64,000 nucleotides of DNA, from assembly GCA_947172415.1 (NCBI GenBank), contig OX359200.1, positions 7,386,001 through 7,450,000 of the forward strand. Direction: 5' to 3'. Origin of the DNA: Chondrosia reniformis. Taxonomy: Eukaryota > Porifera > Demospongiae > Chondrillida > Chondrillidae. The notes beneath the pieces are model-generated. The model did not search any database, had not been told where the DNA came from, and saw only the letters and a list, made by a program, of their open reading frames with translations. A program made the position numbers and the translations under genes. Of the stretch, positions 1 through 13,900 are shown one piece after another; the first letter of the stretch is position 1, and every line of letters begins with the position of its first letter.

Positions 1-3000
1 ACCTATCTCTCACCATACATTAATTTCTTATATCAGTATTTCAATGTACATTTGGTGCTATAACTCTACCAAATGGAATGATATGTAGCTTAAATTTGGT
101 GTAGGCACTCACAGACATGTATGAAACATTTCCAATGATAATTTCAAATTTTTATAAATCTTTACATTTGCCCTATCTTTCACAATACATTAATTTCGTA
201 CATCAGTATTTCAATGTACATTTGGTGCTATAACTCTATCAAATGGTATCATATGAAGCTTAAATTTGGTGGAGGCACTCACAGACATGTATGAAACATT
301 TCCAATGAGAATTTCAAATTTTTATAAATCTTTACATTTGCCCTATCTTTCACAATACATTAATTTCGTATATCAGTATTTCAATGTACATTTGGTGCTA
401 TAACTCTATCAAATGGTATCATATGAAGCTTAAATTTGGTGGAGGCACTCACAGACATGTATGAAACATTTCCAATGAGGATTTGAAATTTTCAAAAATC
501 TTTACATTTGACCTATCTCTCACAATACATTAATTTTGTATATCAGTATTTCAATGAACATTTGGTGCTGTATCTCTATCAAATGGAATCATATGAAGCT
601 TAAATTTGGTGTAGGCACTCACAGACATGTATGAAACATTTCCAATGAGGATTTGAAATTTTCAAAAATCTTTACATTTGCCCTATCTCTCACAATACAT
701 TAATTTCGTATATCAGTATTTCAATGTACATTTGGTGCTTTAACTCTACCAAATGGAATAATATGAACCTGAAATTTGGTGTAGGCACTCACAGACATGT
801 ATGAAACATTTACAAGGAGGATTTGAAATTTTCAAAAATCTTTACATTTGCCCTATCTCTAACAATACATTAATTTCGTATATCAGTATTTCAATGAACA
901 TTTGGTGCTATAACTCTACCAAATGGAATCCTTTGTAGCTTAAATTTGGTGTAGGCACTCACAGACATGTATGAAACATTTCCAATGAGAATTTCAAATT
1001 TTTATAAATCTTTACATTTGCCCTATCTTTCACAATACATTAATTTCGTATATCAGTATTTCAATGTACATTTGGTGCTATAACTCTATCAAATGGTATC
1101 ATATGAAGCTTAAATTTGGTGGAGGCACTCACAGACATGTATGAAACATTTCCAATGAGGATTTGAAATTTTCAAAAATCTTTACATTTGCCCTATCTCT
1201 CACAATACATTAATTTTGTATATCAGTATTTCAATGAACATTTGGTGCTGTATCTCTATCAAATGGAATCATATGAAGCTTAAATTTGGTGTAGGCACTC
1301 ACAGACATGTATGAAACATTTCCAATGAGGATTTGAAATTTTCAAAAATCTTTACATTTGCCCTATCTCTAACAATACATTAATTTCGTATATCAGTATT
1401 TCAATGAACATTTGGTGCTATAACTCTACCAAATGGAATCCTTTGTAGCTTAAATTTGGTGTAGGCACTCACAGACATGTATGAAACATTTCCAATGAGA
1501 ATTTCAAATTTTTATAAATCTTTACATTTGCCCTATCTTTCACAATACATTAATTTCGTATATCAGTATTTCAATGTACATTTGGTGCTATAACTCTATC
1601 AAATGGTATCATATGAAGCTTAAATTTGGTGGAGGCACTCACAGACATGTATGAAACATTTCCAATGAGGATTTGAAATTTTCAAAAATCTTTACATTTG
1701 CCCTATCTCTCACATTACATTAATTTCGTATATCAGTATTTCAATGTACATTTGGTGCTTTAACTCTACCAAATGGAATAATATGAACCTGAAATTTGGT
1801 GTAGGCACTCACAGACATGTATGAAACATTTACAAGGAGGATTTGAAATTTTCAAAAATCTTTACATTTGCCCTATCTCTAACAATACATTAATTTTGTA
1901 TATCAGTATTTCAATGAACATTTGGTGCTGTATCTCTATCAAATGGAATCATATGAAGCTTAAATTTGGTGTAGGCACTCACAGACATGTATGAAACATT
2001 TCCAATGAGAATTTCAAATTTTTATAAATCTTTACATTTGCCCTATCTTTCACAATACATTAATTTCGTATATCAGTATTTCAATGTACATTTGGTGCTA
2101 TAACTCTATCAAATGGTATCATATGAAGCTTAACTTGGTGGAGGCACTCACAGACATGTATGAAACATTTCCAATGAGGATTTGAAATTTTTAAAAATCT
2201 TTACATTTGCCCTATCTCTCCAATACATTAATTTTGTATATCAGTATTTCAATGAACATTTGGTGCTGTATCTCTATCAAATGGAATCATATGAAGCTTA
2301 AATTTGGTGTAGGCACTCACAGACATGTATGAAACATTTCCAATGAGGATTTGAAATTTTCAAAAATCTTTACATTTGCCCTATCTCTCACAACACATTA
2401 ATTTCGTATATCAGTATTTCAATGTACATTTGGTGCTTTAACTCTACCAAATGGAATAATATGAACCTGAAATTTGGTGTAGGCACTCACAGACATGTAT
2501 GAAACATTTACAAGGAGGATTTGAAATTTTCAAAAATCTTTACATTTGCCCTATCTCTAACAATACATTAATTTCGTATATCAGTATTTCAATGAACATT
2601 TGGTGCTATAACTCTACCAAATGGAATCCTTTGTAGCTTAAATTTGGTGTAGGCACTCACAGACATGTATGAAACATTTCCAATGAGAATTTCAAATTTT
2701 TATAAATCTTTACATTTGCCCTATCTTTCACAATACATTAATTTCGTATATCAGTATTTCAATGTACATTTGGTGCTATAACTCTATCAAATGGTATCAT
2801 ATGAAGCTTAAATTTGGTGGAGGCACTCACAGACATGTATGAAACATTTCCAATGAGGATTTGAAATTTTCAAAAATCTTTACATTTGCCCTATCTCTCA
2901 CAATACATTAATTTCGTATATGATAATTTTAATGAACATTTGGTGCTTTAACTCTACCAAATGGAATGATATGAAGCTTAAATTTGGTGTAGGCACTCAC

Positions 3001-3700
3001 AGACATGTATGAAACATTTCCAAGGAGGATTTGAAATTTTCAAAAATCTTTACATTTGCCCTATCTCTCACAATACATTAATTTCGTATATAATAATTTC
3101 AATGAACATTTGGTGCTGTATCTCTACCAAATGGAATCATATGAAGCTTAAATTTGGTATAGGCACTCACAGACATGTATGAAACATTTCCAATGAGAAT
3201 TTCAAATTTTCATAAATGTTTATATTTGCCCTATCTCTCACAATATATTAATTTCGTATATGATAATTTTAATGAACATTTGGTGCTGTAACTCTACCAA
3301 ATGGAATGATATGAAGCTTAAATTTGGTGTAAGCACTCACAGACATGTATGAAACATTTACAAGGAGGATTTGAAATTTTCAAAAATCTTTACATTTGCC
3401 CTATCTCTCACAATACATTAATTTCTTATATCAGTATTTCAATGTACATTTGGTGCTATAACTCTACCAAATGGAATGATATGAAGCTTAAATTTGGTGT
3501 AGGTACTCACAGACATGTATGAAACATTTACAATGAGGATTTGAAATTTTTAAAAATCTTTACATTTGCCCTATCTCTCACAATACATTAATTTCTTATA
3601 TTATAATTTCAATGAACATTTGGTGCTGTAACTATACCAAATGAAATGATATGAAGCTTAAACTCACAGACATGTATGAAACATTTCCAATAAGGTTTTA
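1..3700. repeat. 170-bp satellite array, block 1
   Basis: AT-rich tandem array with a 170-bp period, seen for example in the spacing of the 'tttggtgcta' motif at 51, 221 and 391. It continues beyond the left edge. Monomers differ by several percent and fall into recurring types: a variant with 'gaacctgaaa' near 766, 1786 and 2465 recurs at multiples of the monomer, so several-monomer higher-order units are present. The length is nucleosome-sized, as in many centromeric or pericentromeric satellites, but the sequence alone does not show centromere function. No gene is visible. Confidence 0.95.
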
Positions 3701-4840
3701 AAATTTTAATGTCTACCAAAATTTACCTTATATCGCCATGCATTAAACTACTATACACCTCATAATTGCGTAATAGTAAAAATGTCCGACCTTGAGTAGG
3801 TAGAACGCAAATTCAGTATTATGTATATGAATCTGATAAACTAGAGCGCTTTCAAAGATTTCTTATACACATGTATATACACTTTGTAGTACTTGATTGT
3901 TGGTGAAGTAGTATCTTTCCATATAAACTATCTGGAAGCCGTTATAGTGAAATTTCGCCAATCGACAGCCAACGAAACTCCAAAGAAATAAAATTGGACC
4001 ATACCGAACGCTACCATCCACGACGCTCAGAGGCCGGGATCGGTGGTAACGTTCAGCTTATCGAATCTGCCGAAGCAAATTACTACTGAGTTGAACTTTG
4101 GGTGTCACTTGCGTGAGAAGAACCAGTTCTTCTCGATATGGCCGACTCATATGAATCCTAAGATATCAGATGCCAATCCCACATTACGTGGAACCCCCCC
4201 GAAATCCGGATTATTGGTGAGCACGTCTCTATGGCACCAACCGATTAGGAGACAGCTTCAGAGTCTAAGCGCTACCAACCCCTATGGGAACAGCTACCAC
4301 CATAGGGATGTGTCCAGGTAGGCCTACTTTATAAGGTTTTGCGCTTCTATTTAAACAACAAAATTTCGAAAGAAAACGGTTGTGGTTGGCGCTATTCCAT
4401 ACTTAAGAATAGGGTATTTGCGAGAAAAATATAGTCCAAATATTTCAAGTTCATTACAGATCAAGGCATCGTTTCAAGCAATTTTGCAGGTATACTCAGT
4501 ATTTGTGGTCCATCTCGAAACTGGGAAAAATGGATAAAACCCTGTGGGTGTCTTCATAGGCCGAGGAGAGGAGCTTTTCTGGTCCCACGTAGAAACGATT
4601 TTAGCGAGAGGTGTTCCGATATCAACGTTTAATACTATAACCAGCCACACTCAATTTCAAGTGCTGTAAAACGATAATGGCTGCATACATCTATATAGAC
4701 ATCTTCTGATAACTGTGTTTAAGGTGCCTCTATGGGTTTCTAGTTGCCCCATGCATGTAAAAACCTTTATAACTTGAGGTGTTCCGATAATTTGCATAAT
4801 ATTATCGCTCAATCTAAATACTATACTGTCTTGTACTAGT
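3701..4840. repeat. Interspersed 1.1-kb module, copy 1
   Basis: Non-satellite sequence that replaces about 1.1 kb of the array; satellite resumes on both sides with truncated monomers. It is richer in GC than the satellite, especially around 4010-4330. A stop-free frame runs from 3992 to 4321 (about 109 sense codons, no ATG near its start). Its end has a hairpin with arms 'ccctatgg' and 'ccatagggg'-like sequence, and it finishes beside 'cag/gtagg', which resembles a splice donor. The 14-mer 'gaggtgttccgata' occurs twice (near 4608 and 4776). No terminal inverted repeats, target-site duplication or known protein or RNA family was recognised. Confidence 0.85.
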
Positions 4841-7800
4841 GTACATTTGGTGCTGTAACTCTATCAATAAAGCTTAAAGTTGGTGTAGGGACTCACAGAC
4901 ATGTATGAAACATTTCCAATGAGAATTTCAAATTTTTATAAATCTTTACATTTGCCCTATCTCTCACAATACATTAATTTCGTATATGATAATTTCAATG
5001 AACATTTGGTGCTATAACTCTACTAAATGGAATCATATGAAGCTTAAATTTGGTGTAGGCACTCACAGACATGTATGAAACATTTACAATGAGGATTTGA
5101 AATTTTCAAAAATCTTTACATTTGACCTATCTCTAACAATACATTAATTTCGTATATCAGTATTTCAATGTACATTTGGTGCTTTAACTCTACCAAATGG
5201 AATAATATGAACCTGAAATTTGGTGTAGGCACTCACAGACATGTATGAAACATTTCCAATGAGGATTTGAAATTTTTAAAAATCTTTACATTTGCCCTAT
5301 CTCTCACAATACATTAATTTCGTATATCAGTATTTCAATGTACATTTGGTGCTATAACTCTACCAAATGGAATGATGTGAAGCTTAAATTTGGTGTAGGC
5401 ACTCACAGACATGTATGAAACATTTTCAATGAGGAATTGAAATTTTTATAAATCTTTACATTTGACCTATCTCTCTCCATACATTAATTTCTTATATCAG
5501 TATTTCAATGTACATTTGGTGCTATAACTCTACCAAATGGAATGATATGAAGTTTAATTTGGTGTAGGCATTCGCAGACATGTATGAAACATTTCCAATG
5601 AGGATTTGAAATTTTCAAAAATCTTTACATTTGCCCTATCTCTCACAATACATTAATTTCGTATATCAGTATTTCAATGTACATTTGGCGCTATAACTCT
5701 ACCAAATGGAATCATATGTAGCTTAAATTTGGTGTAGGTACTCACAGACATGTATGAAACATTTACAAGGAGGATTTGAAATTTTCAAAAATCTTTACAT
5801 TTGCCCTATCTCTCACAATACATTAATTTCGTATATGATAATTTCAATGAACATTTGGTGCTATAACTCTACTAAATGGAATCATATGAAGCTTAAATTT
5901 GGTGTAGGCACTCACAGACATGTATGAAACATTTACAATGAGGATTTGAAATTTTCAAAAATCTTTACATTTGACCTATCTCTCACAATACATTAATTTC
6001 GTATATCAGTATTTCAATGTACATTTGGTGCTTTAACTCTACCAAATGGAATAATATGAAGCTTAAATTTGGTGTAGGCACTCACAGACATGTATGAAAC
6101 ATTTCCAATGAGGATTTGAAATTTTTAAAAATCTTTACATTTGACCTATCTCTCACAATACATTAATTTCGTATATCAGTATTTCAATGTACATTTGGTG
6201 CTATAACTCTACCAAATGGAATGATGTGAAGCTGAAATTTGGTGTAGGCACTCACAGACATGTATGAAACATTTTCAATGAGGAATTGAAATTTTTATAA
6301 ATCTTTACATTTGACCTATCTCTCACCATACATTAATTTCTTATATCAGTATTTCAATGTACATTTGGTGCTATAACTCTACCAAATGGAATGATATGAA
6401 GTTTAATTTGGTGTAGGCATTCGCAGACATGTATGAAACATTTCCAATGAGGATTTGAAATTTTCAAAAATCTTTACATTTGACCTATCTCTCACAATAC
6501 ATTAATTTCGTATATCAGTATTTCAATGTACATTTGATGCTTTAACTCTACCAAATGGAATAATATGAAGCTGAAATTTGGTGTAGGCACTCACAGACAT
6601 GTATGAAACATTTCCAATGAGGATTTGAAATTTTTAAAAATCTTTACATTTGCCCTATCTCTCACAATACATTAATTTCGTATATCAGTATTTCAATGTA
6701 CATTTGGTGCTATAACTCTACCAAATGGAATGATGTGAAGCTTAAATTTGGTGTAGGCACTCACAGACATGTATGAAACATTTTCAATGAGGAATTGAAA
6801 TTTTTATAAATCTTTACATTTGACCTATCTCTCACAATACATTAATTTCGAATATTAGTATTTCAATGTACATTTGGTGCTATAACTCTACCAAATGGAA
6901 TGATATGAAGTTTAATTTGGTGTAGGCATTCGCAGACATGTATGAAACATTTCCAATGAGGATTTGAAATTTTCAAAAATCTTTACATTTGCCCTATCTC
7001 TCACAATACATTAATTTCGTATATCAGTATTTCAATGTACATTTGGTGCTTTAACTCTACCAAATGGAATAATATGAAGCTTAAATTTGATGTAGGCACT
7101 CACAGACATGTATGAAACATTTCCAATGAGGATTTAAAATTTTTAAAAATCTTTACATTTGACCTATCTCTCACAATACATTAATTTCGTATATCAGTAT
7201 TTCAATGTACATTTGGTGCTATAACTCTACTAAATGGAATGATGTGAAGCTTAAATTTGGTGTAGGCACTCACAGACATGTATGAAACATTTTCAATGAG
7301 GAATTGAAATTTTTATAAATCTTTACATTTGACCTGTCTCTCACCATACATTAATTTCGTATATCAGTATTTCAATGTACATTTGGTGCTATAACTCTAC
7401 CAAATGGAATGATATGAAGTTTAATTTGGTGTAGGCATTCGCAGACATGTATGAAACATTTCCAATGAGGATTTGAAATTTTCAAAAATCTTTACATTTG
7501 ACCTATCTCTCACAATACATTAATTTCGTATATCAGTATTTCAATGTACATTTGGTGCTTTAACTCTACCAAATGGAATAATATGAAGCTGAAATTTGGT
7601 GTAGGCACTCACAGACATGTATGAAACATTTCCAATGAGGATTTGAAATTTCTAAAAATCTTTACATTTGCCCTATCTCTCACAATACATTAATTTCGTA
7701 TATCAGTATTTCAATGTACATTTGGTGCTATAACTCTACCAAATGGAATGATGTGAAGCTTAAATTTGGTGTAGGCACTCACAGACATGTATGAAACATT

Positions 7801-9839
7801 TTCAATGAGGAATTGAAATTTTTATAAATCTTTACATTTGACCTATCTCTCACCATACATTAATTTCTTATATCAGTATTTCAATGTACATTTGGTGCTA
7901 TAACTCTACCAAATGGAATGATATGAAGTTTAATTTGGTGTAGGCATTCGCAGACATGTATGAAACATTTCCAATGAGGATTTGAAATTTTCAAAAATCT
8001 TTACATTTGACCTATCTCTCACAATACATTAATTTCGTATATCAGTATTTCAATGTACATTTGGTGCTTTAACTCTACCAAATGGAATAATATGAAGCTG
8101 AAATTTGGTGTAGGCACTCACAGACATGTATGAAACATTTCCAATGAGGATTTGAAATTTTTAAAAATCTTTACATTTGCCCTATCTCTCACAATACATT
8201 AATTTCGTATATCAGTATTTCAATGTACATTTGGTGCTATAACTCTACCAAATGGAATGATGTGAAGCTTAAATTTGGTGTAGGCACTCACAGACATGTA
8301 TGAAACATTTTCAATGAGGAATTGAAATTTTTATAAATCTTTACATTTGACCTATCTCTCACAATACATTAATTTCTTATATCAGTATTTCAATGTACAT
8401 TTGGTGCTATAACTCTACCAAATGGAATGATATGAAGTTTAATTTGGTGTAGGCATTCGCAGACATGTATGAAACATTTCCAATGAGGATTTGAAATTTT
8501 ACAAAATCTTTACATTTGCCCTATCTCTCACAATACATTAATTTCGTATATCAGTATTTCAATGTACATTTGGCGCTATAACTCTACCAAATGGAATCAA
8601 ATGTAGCTTAAATTTGGTGTAGGTACTCACAGACATGTATGAAACATTTACAAGGAGGATTTGAAATTTTCAAAAATCTTTACATTTGCCCTATCTCTCA
8701 CAATACATTAATTTCGTATATCAGTATTTCAATGTACATTTGGTGCTATAACTCTACCAAATGGAATAATATGAAGCTTAAATTTGGTGTAGGCACTCAC
8801 AGACATGTATGAAACATTTCCAATGAGGATTTGAAATTTTTAAAAATCTTTACATTTGACCTATCTCTCACAATACATTAATTTCGTATATCAGTATTTC
8901 AATGAACATTTGGTGCTATAACTCTACCAAATGGAATGATGTGAAGCTTAAATTTGGTGTAGGCACTCACAGACATGTATGAAACATTTTCAATGAGGAA
9001 TTGAAATTTTTATAAATCTTTACATTTGACCTATCTCTCACCATACATTAATTTCGTATATCAGTATTTCAATGTACATTTGGTGCTATAACTCTACCAA
9101 ATGGAATGATATGCAGTTTAATTTGGTGTAGGCATTCGCAGACATGTATGAAACATTTACAAGGAGGATTTGAAATTTTCAAAAATCTTTACATTTGCCC
9201 TATCTCTCACAATACATTAATTTCGTATATCAGTATTTCAATGAACATTTGGTGCTTTAACTCTACCAAATGGAATGATATGAAGCTTAAATTTGGTGTA
9301 GGCACTCACAGACATGTATGAAACATTTCCAATGAGGATTTGAAATTTTTATAAATCTTTACATTTGCCCTATCTCTCACAATACATTAATTTCTTATAT
9401 CAGTATTTCAATGAACATTTGGTGCTTTAACTCTACCAAATGGAATAATATGAAGCTTAAATTTGGTGTAGGCACTCACAGACATGTATGAAACATTTCC
9501 AATGAGGATTTGAAATTTTTATAAATCTTTACATTTGCCCTATCTCTCACAATACATTAATTTCTTATATCAGTATTTCAATGTACATTTGGTGCTATAA
9601 CTCTACCAAATGGAATGATATGAAGCTTAAATTTGGTGTAGGTACTCACAGACATGTATGAAACATTTACAATGAGGATTTGAAATTTTTAAAAATCTTT
9701 ACATTTGCCCTATCTCTCACAATACATTAATTTCGTATATGATAATTTCAATGAACATTTGGTGCTGTAACTATACCAAATGAAATGATATGAAGCTTAA
9801 ACTCACAGACATGTATGAAACATTTCCAATAAGGTTTTA
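4841..9839. repeat. 170-bp satellite array, block 2, with trimeric higher-order repeat
   Basis: Same 170-bp monomer. A distinctive monomer ('gaagtttaatttgg' followed by 'gcattcgcagac') occurs at 5551, 6400, 6909, 7418, 7927 and 8436. The last five are exactly 509 bp apart, which is a three-monomer higher-order repeat. Short stop-free stretches here are chance frames in repeats, not genes. Confidence 0.95.
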
Positions 9840-10979
9840 AAATTTTAATGTCTACCAAAATTTACCTTATCTCGCCATGCATTAAACTACTATACACCTC
9901 ATAATTGCGTAATAGTAAAAATGTCCGACCTTGAGTAGGTAGAACGCAAATTGAGTACTATGTATATGAATCTGATAAACTAGAACGCTTTCAAAGATTT
10001 CTTATACACATGTATATACACTTTGTAGTACTTGATTGTTGGTGAAGTAGTATCTTTCCATATAAACTATCTGGAAGCCGTTATAGTGAAATTTCGCCAA
10101 TCGACAGCCAACGAAACTCCAAAGAAATAAAATTGGACCATACCGAACGCTACCATCCACGACGCTCAGAGGCCGGGATCGGTGGTAACGTTCAGCTTAT
10201 CGAATCTGCCGAAGCAAATTACTACTGAGTTGAACTTTGGGTGTCACTTGCGTGAGAAGAACCAGTTCTTCTCGATATGGCCGACTCATATGAATCCTAA
10301 GATATCAGATGCCAATCCCACATTACGTGGAACCCCCCCGAAATCCGGATTATTGGTGAGCACGTCTCTATGGCACCAACCGATTAGGAGACAGCTTCAG
10401 AGTCTAAGCGCTACCAACCCCTATGGGAACAGCTACCACCATAGGGATGTGTCCAGGTAGGCCTACTTTATAAGGTTTTGCGCTTCTATTTAAACAACAA
10501 AATTTCGAAAGAAAACGGTTGTGGTTGGCGCTATTCCATACTTAAGAATAGGGTATTTGCGAGAAAAATATAGTCCAAATATTTCAAGTTCATTACAGAT
10601 CAAGGCATCGTTTCAAGCAATTTTGAAGGTATACTCAGTATTTGTGGTCCATCTCGAAACTGGGAAAAATGGATAAAACCCTGTGGGTGTCTTCATAGGC
10701 CGAGGAGAGGAGCTTTTCTGGTCCCACGTAGAAACGATTTTAGCGAGAGGTGTTCCGATATCAACGTTTAATACTATAACCAGCCACACTCAATTTCAAG
10801 TGCTGTAAAACGATAATGGCTGCATACATCTATATAGACATCTTCTGATAACTGTGTTTAAGGTGCCTCTATGGGTTTCTAGTTGCCCCATGCATGTAAA
10901 AACCTTTATAACTTGAGGTGTTCCGATAATTTGCATAATATTATCGCTTAATCTAAATAGTATACTGTCTTGTACTAGT
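9840..10979. repeat. Interspersed 1.1-kb module, copy 2
   Basis: Collinear with copy 1 over the full length at an offset of 6139 bp. The open-frame segment, with GTG at 10182 and stop at 10460, is identical by eye to copy 1. The few differences lie in the flanks, for example 'gaaggtata' where copy 1 has 'gcaggtata'. Confidence 0.85.
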
Positions 10980-13900
10980 GTACATTTGGTGCTGTAACTC
11001 TATCAATTAAGCTTAAAGTTGGTGTAGGCACTCACAGACATGTATGAAACATTTCCAATGAGAATTTCAAATTTTTATAAATCTTTACATTTGCCCTATC
11101 TCTCACAATACATTAATTTCGTATATCAGTATTTCAATGTACATTTGGTGCTTTAACTCTACCAAATGGAATAATATGAAGCTGAAATTTGGTGTGGGCA
11201 CTCACAGACATGTATGAAACATTTCCAATGAGAATTTGAAATTTTTAAAAATCTTTACATTTGACCTATCTCTCACAATACATTAATTTCGTATATCAGT
11301 ATTTCAATGTACATTTGGCGCTATAACTCTACCAAATGGAATCATATGTAGCTTAAATTTGGTGTAGGTACTCACAGACATGTATGAAACATTTACAAGG
11401 AGGATTTGAAATTTTCAAAAATCTTTACATTTGCCCTATCTCTCACAATACATTAATTTCGTATATCAGTATTTCAATGTACATTTGGTGCTTTAACTGT
11501 ACCAAATGGAATCATATGAAGCTGAAATTTGGTGTAGGCACTTACAGACATGTATGAAACATTTTCAAGGAGGATTTGAAATTTTTAAAAATCTTTACAT
11601 TTGACCTATCTCTCACAATACATTAATTTCGTATATCAGTATTTCAATGTACATTTGGTGCTGTAACTCTACCAAATGAAATGATATGAAGCTTAAATTT
11701 GGTGTAGGCACTCACAGACATGTATGAAACATTTCCAATGAGGATTTGAAATTTTTATAAATCTTTACATTTGACCTATTTCTCACAATACATTAATTTC
11801 TTATATCAGTATTTCAATGTACATTTGGTGCTTTAACTCTTCCAAATGGAATAATATGAAGCTGAAATTTGGTGTAGGCACTCACAGACATGTATGAAAC
11901 ATTTCCAATGAGGATTTGAAATTTTCAAAAATCTTTACATTTGCCCTATCTCTCACAATACATTAATTTTGTATATCAGTATTTCAATGTACATTTGGTG
12001 CTGTGACTCTACCAAATGGAATGATGTGAAGCTTAAATTTGGTGTAGGCACTCACAGACATGTATGACACATTTACAAGGAGGATTTGAAATTTTTAAAA
12101 ATCTTTATATACATTTGCCCTATCTCTCACAATACATTAATTTCTTATATGATAATTTCAATGAACATTTGGTGCTATAACTCTACTAAATGGAATCATA
12201 TGAAGCTTAAATTTGGTGTAGGCACTCACAGACATGTATAAAACATTTCCAATGAGGATTTGAAATTTTCAAAAATCTTTACATTTGACCTATCTCTCAC
12301 AATACATTAATTTCGTATATCAGTATTTCAATGTACATTTGGTGCTTTAACTCTACCAAATGGAATAATATGAAGCTGAAATTTGGTGTAGGCACTCACA
12401 GACATGTATGAAACATTTCCAATGAGGATTTGAAATTTTTAAAAATCTTTACATTTGCCCTATCTCTCACAATACATTAATTTCGTATATCAGTATTTCA
12501 ATGTACATTTGGTGCTTTAACTCTACCAAATGGAATCATATGAAGCTGAAATTTGGTGTAGGCACTTACAGACATGTATGAAACATTTACAAGGTGGATT
12601 TGAAATTTTTAAAAATCTTTACATTTGACCTATTTCTCACAATACATTAATTTCTTATATCAGTATTTCAATGTACATTTGGTGCTTTAACTCTACCAAA
12701 TGGAATAATATGAAGCTTAAATTTGGTGTAGGCACTCACAGACATGTATGAAACATTTCCAATGAGGATTTGAAATTTTCAAAAATCTTTACATTTGCCC
12801 TATCTCTCACAATACATTAATTTTGTACAACAGTATTTCAATGTACATTTGGTGCTGTAACTCTACCAAATGGAATGATGTGAAGCTTAAATTTGGTGTA
12901 GGCACTCACTGACATGTATGACACATTCACAAGGAGGATTTGAAATTTTTAAAAATCTTTATATACATTTGCCCTATCTCTCACAATACATTAATTTCTT
13001 ATATGATAATTTCAATGAACATTTGGTGCTATAACTCTACTAAATGGAATGATGTGAAGCTGAAATTTGGTGTAGGCACTCACAGACATGTATGAAACAT
13101 TTCCAATGAGGATTTGAAATTTTCAAAAATCTTTACATTTGCCCTATCTCTCACAATACATTAATTTTGTATATCAGTATTTCAATGTACATTTGGTGCT
13201 GTAACTCTACCAAATGGAATGATGTGAAGCTTAAATTTGGTGTAGGCACTCACTGACATGTATGACACATTTACAAGGAGGATTTGAAATTTTTAAAAAT
13301 CTTTACATTTGCCCTATCTCTCACAATACATTAATTTCGTATATCAGTATTTCAATGTACATTTGGTGCTGTAACTCTACCAAATGGAATGATGTGAAGC
13401 TTAAATTTGGTGTAGGCACTCACAGACATGTATGAAACATTTCCAATGAGGATTTGAAATTTTCAAAAATCTTTACATTTGCCCTATCTCTCACAATACA
13501 TTAATTTTGTATATCAGTATTTCAATGTACATTTGGTGCTGTAACTCTACCAAATGGAATGATGTGAAGCTTAAATTTGGTGTAGGCACTCACAGACATG
13601 TATGAAACATTTCCAATGAGGATTTGAAATTTTTAAAAATCTTTACATTTGCCCTATCTCTCACAATACATTAATTTCGTATATCAGTATTTCAATGTAC
13701 ATTTGGTGCTGTAACTCTACCAAATGGAATGATGTGAAGCTTAAATTTGGTGTAGGCACTCACAGACATGTATGAAACATTTCCAATGAGGATTTGAAAT
13801 TTTCAAAAATCTTTACATTTGCCCTATCTCTCACAATACATTAATTTTGTATATCAGTATTTCAATGTACATTTGGTGCTGTAACTCTACCAAATGGAAT

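Noticed and set aside
4043-4321. A 92-codon protein gene starting with GTG, repeated six times
   Set aside because: Eukaryotic genes rarely start at GTG, there is no upstream ATG in frame, no family is recognised and the identity of the copies reflects DNA identity. Kept only as an open segment within a repeat module.
3701-4840. DNA transposon or Helitron
   Set aside because: No terminal inverted repeats, target-site duplication or convincing terminal hairpin at the module edges; edges simply replace parts of monomers.
9106-9321. Short open frame in the satellite
   Set aside because: It consists of ordinary 170-bp monomers with chance absence of stops.
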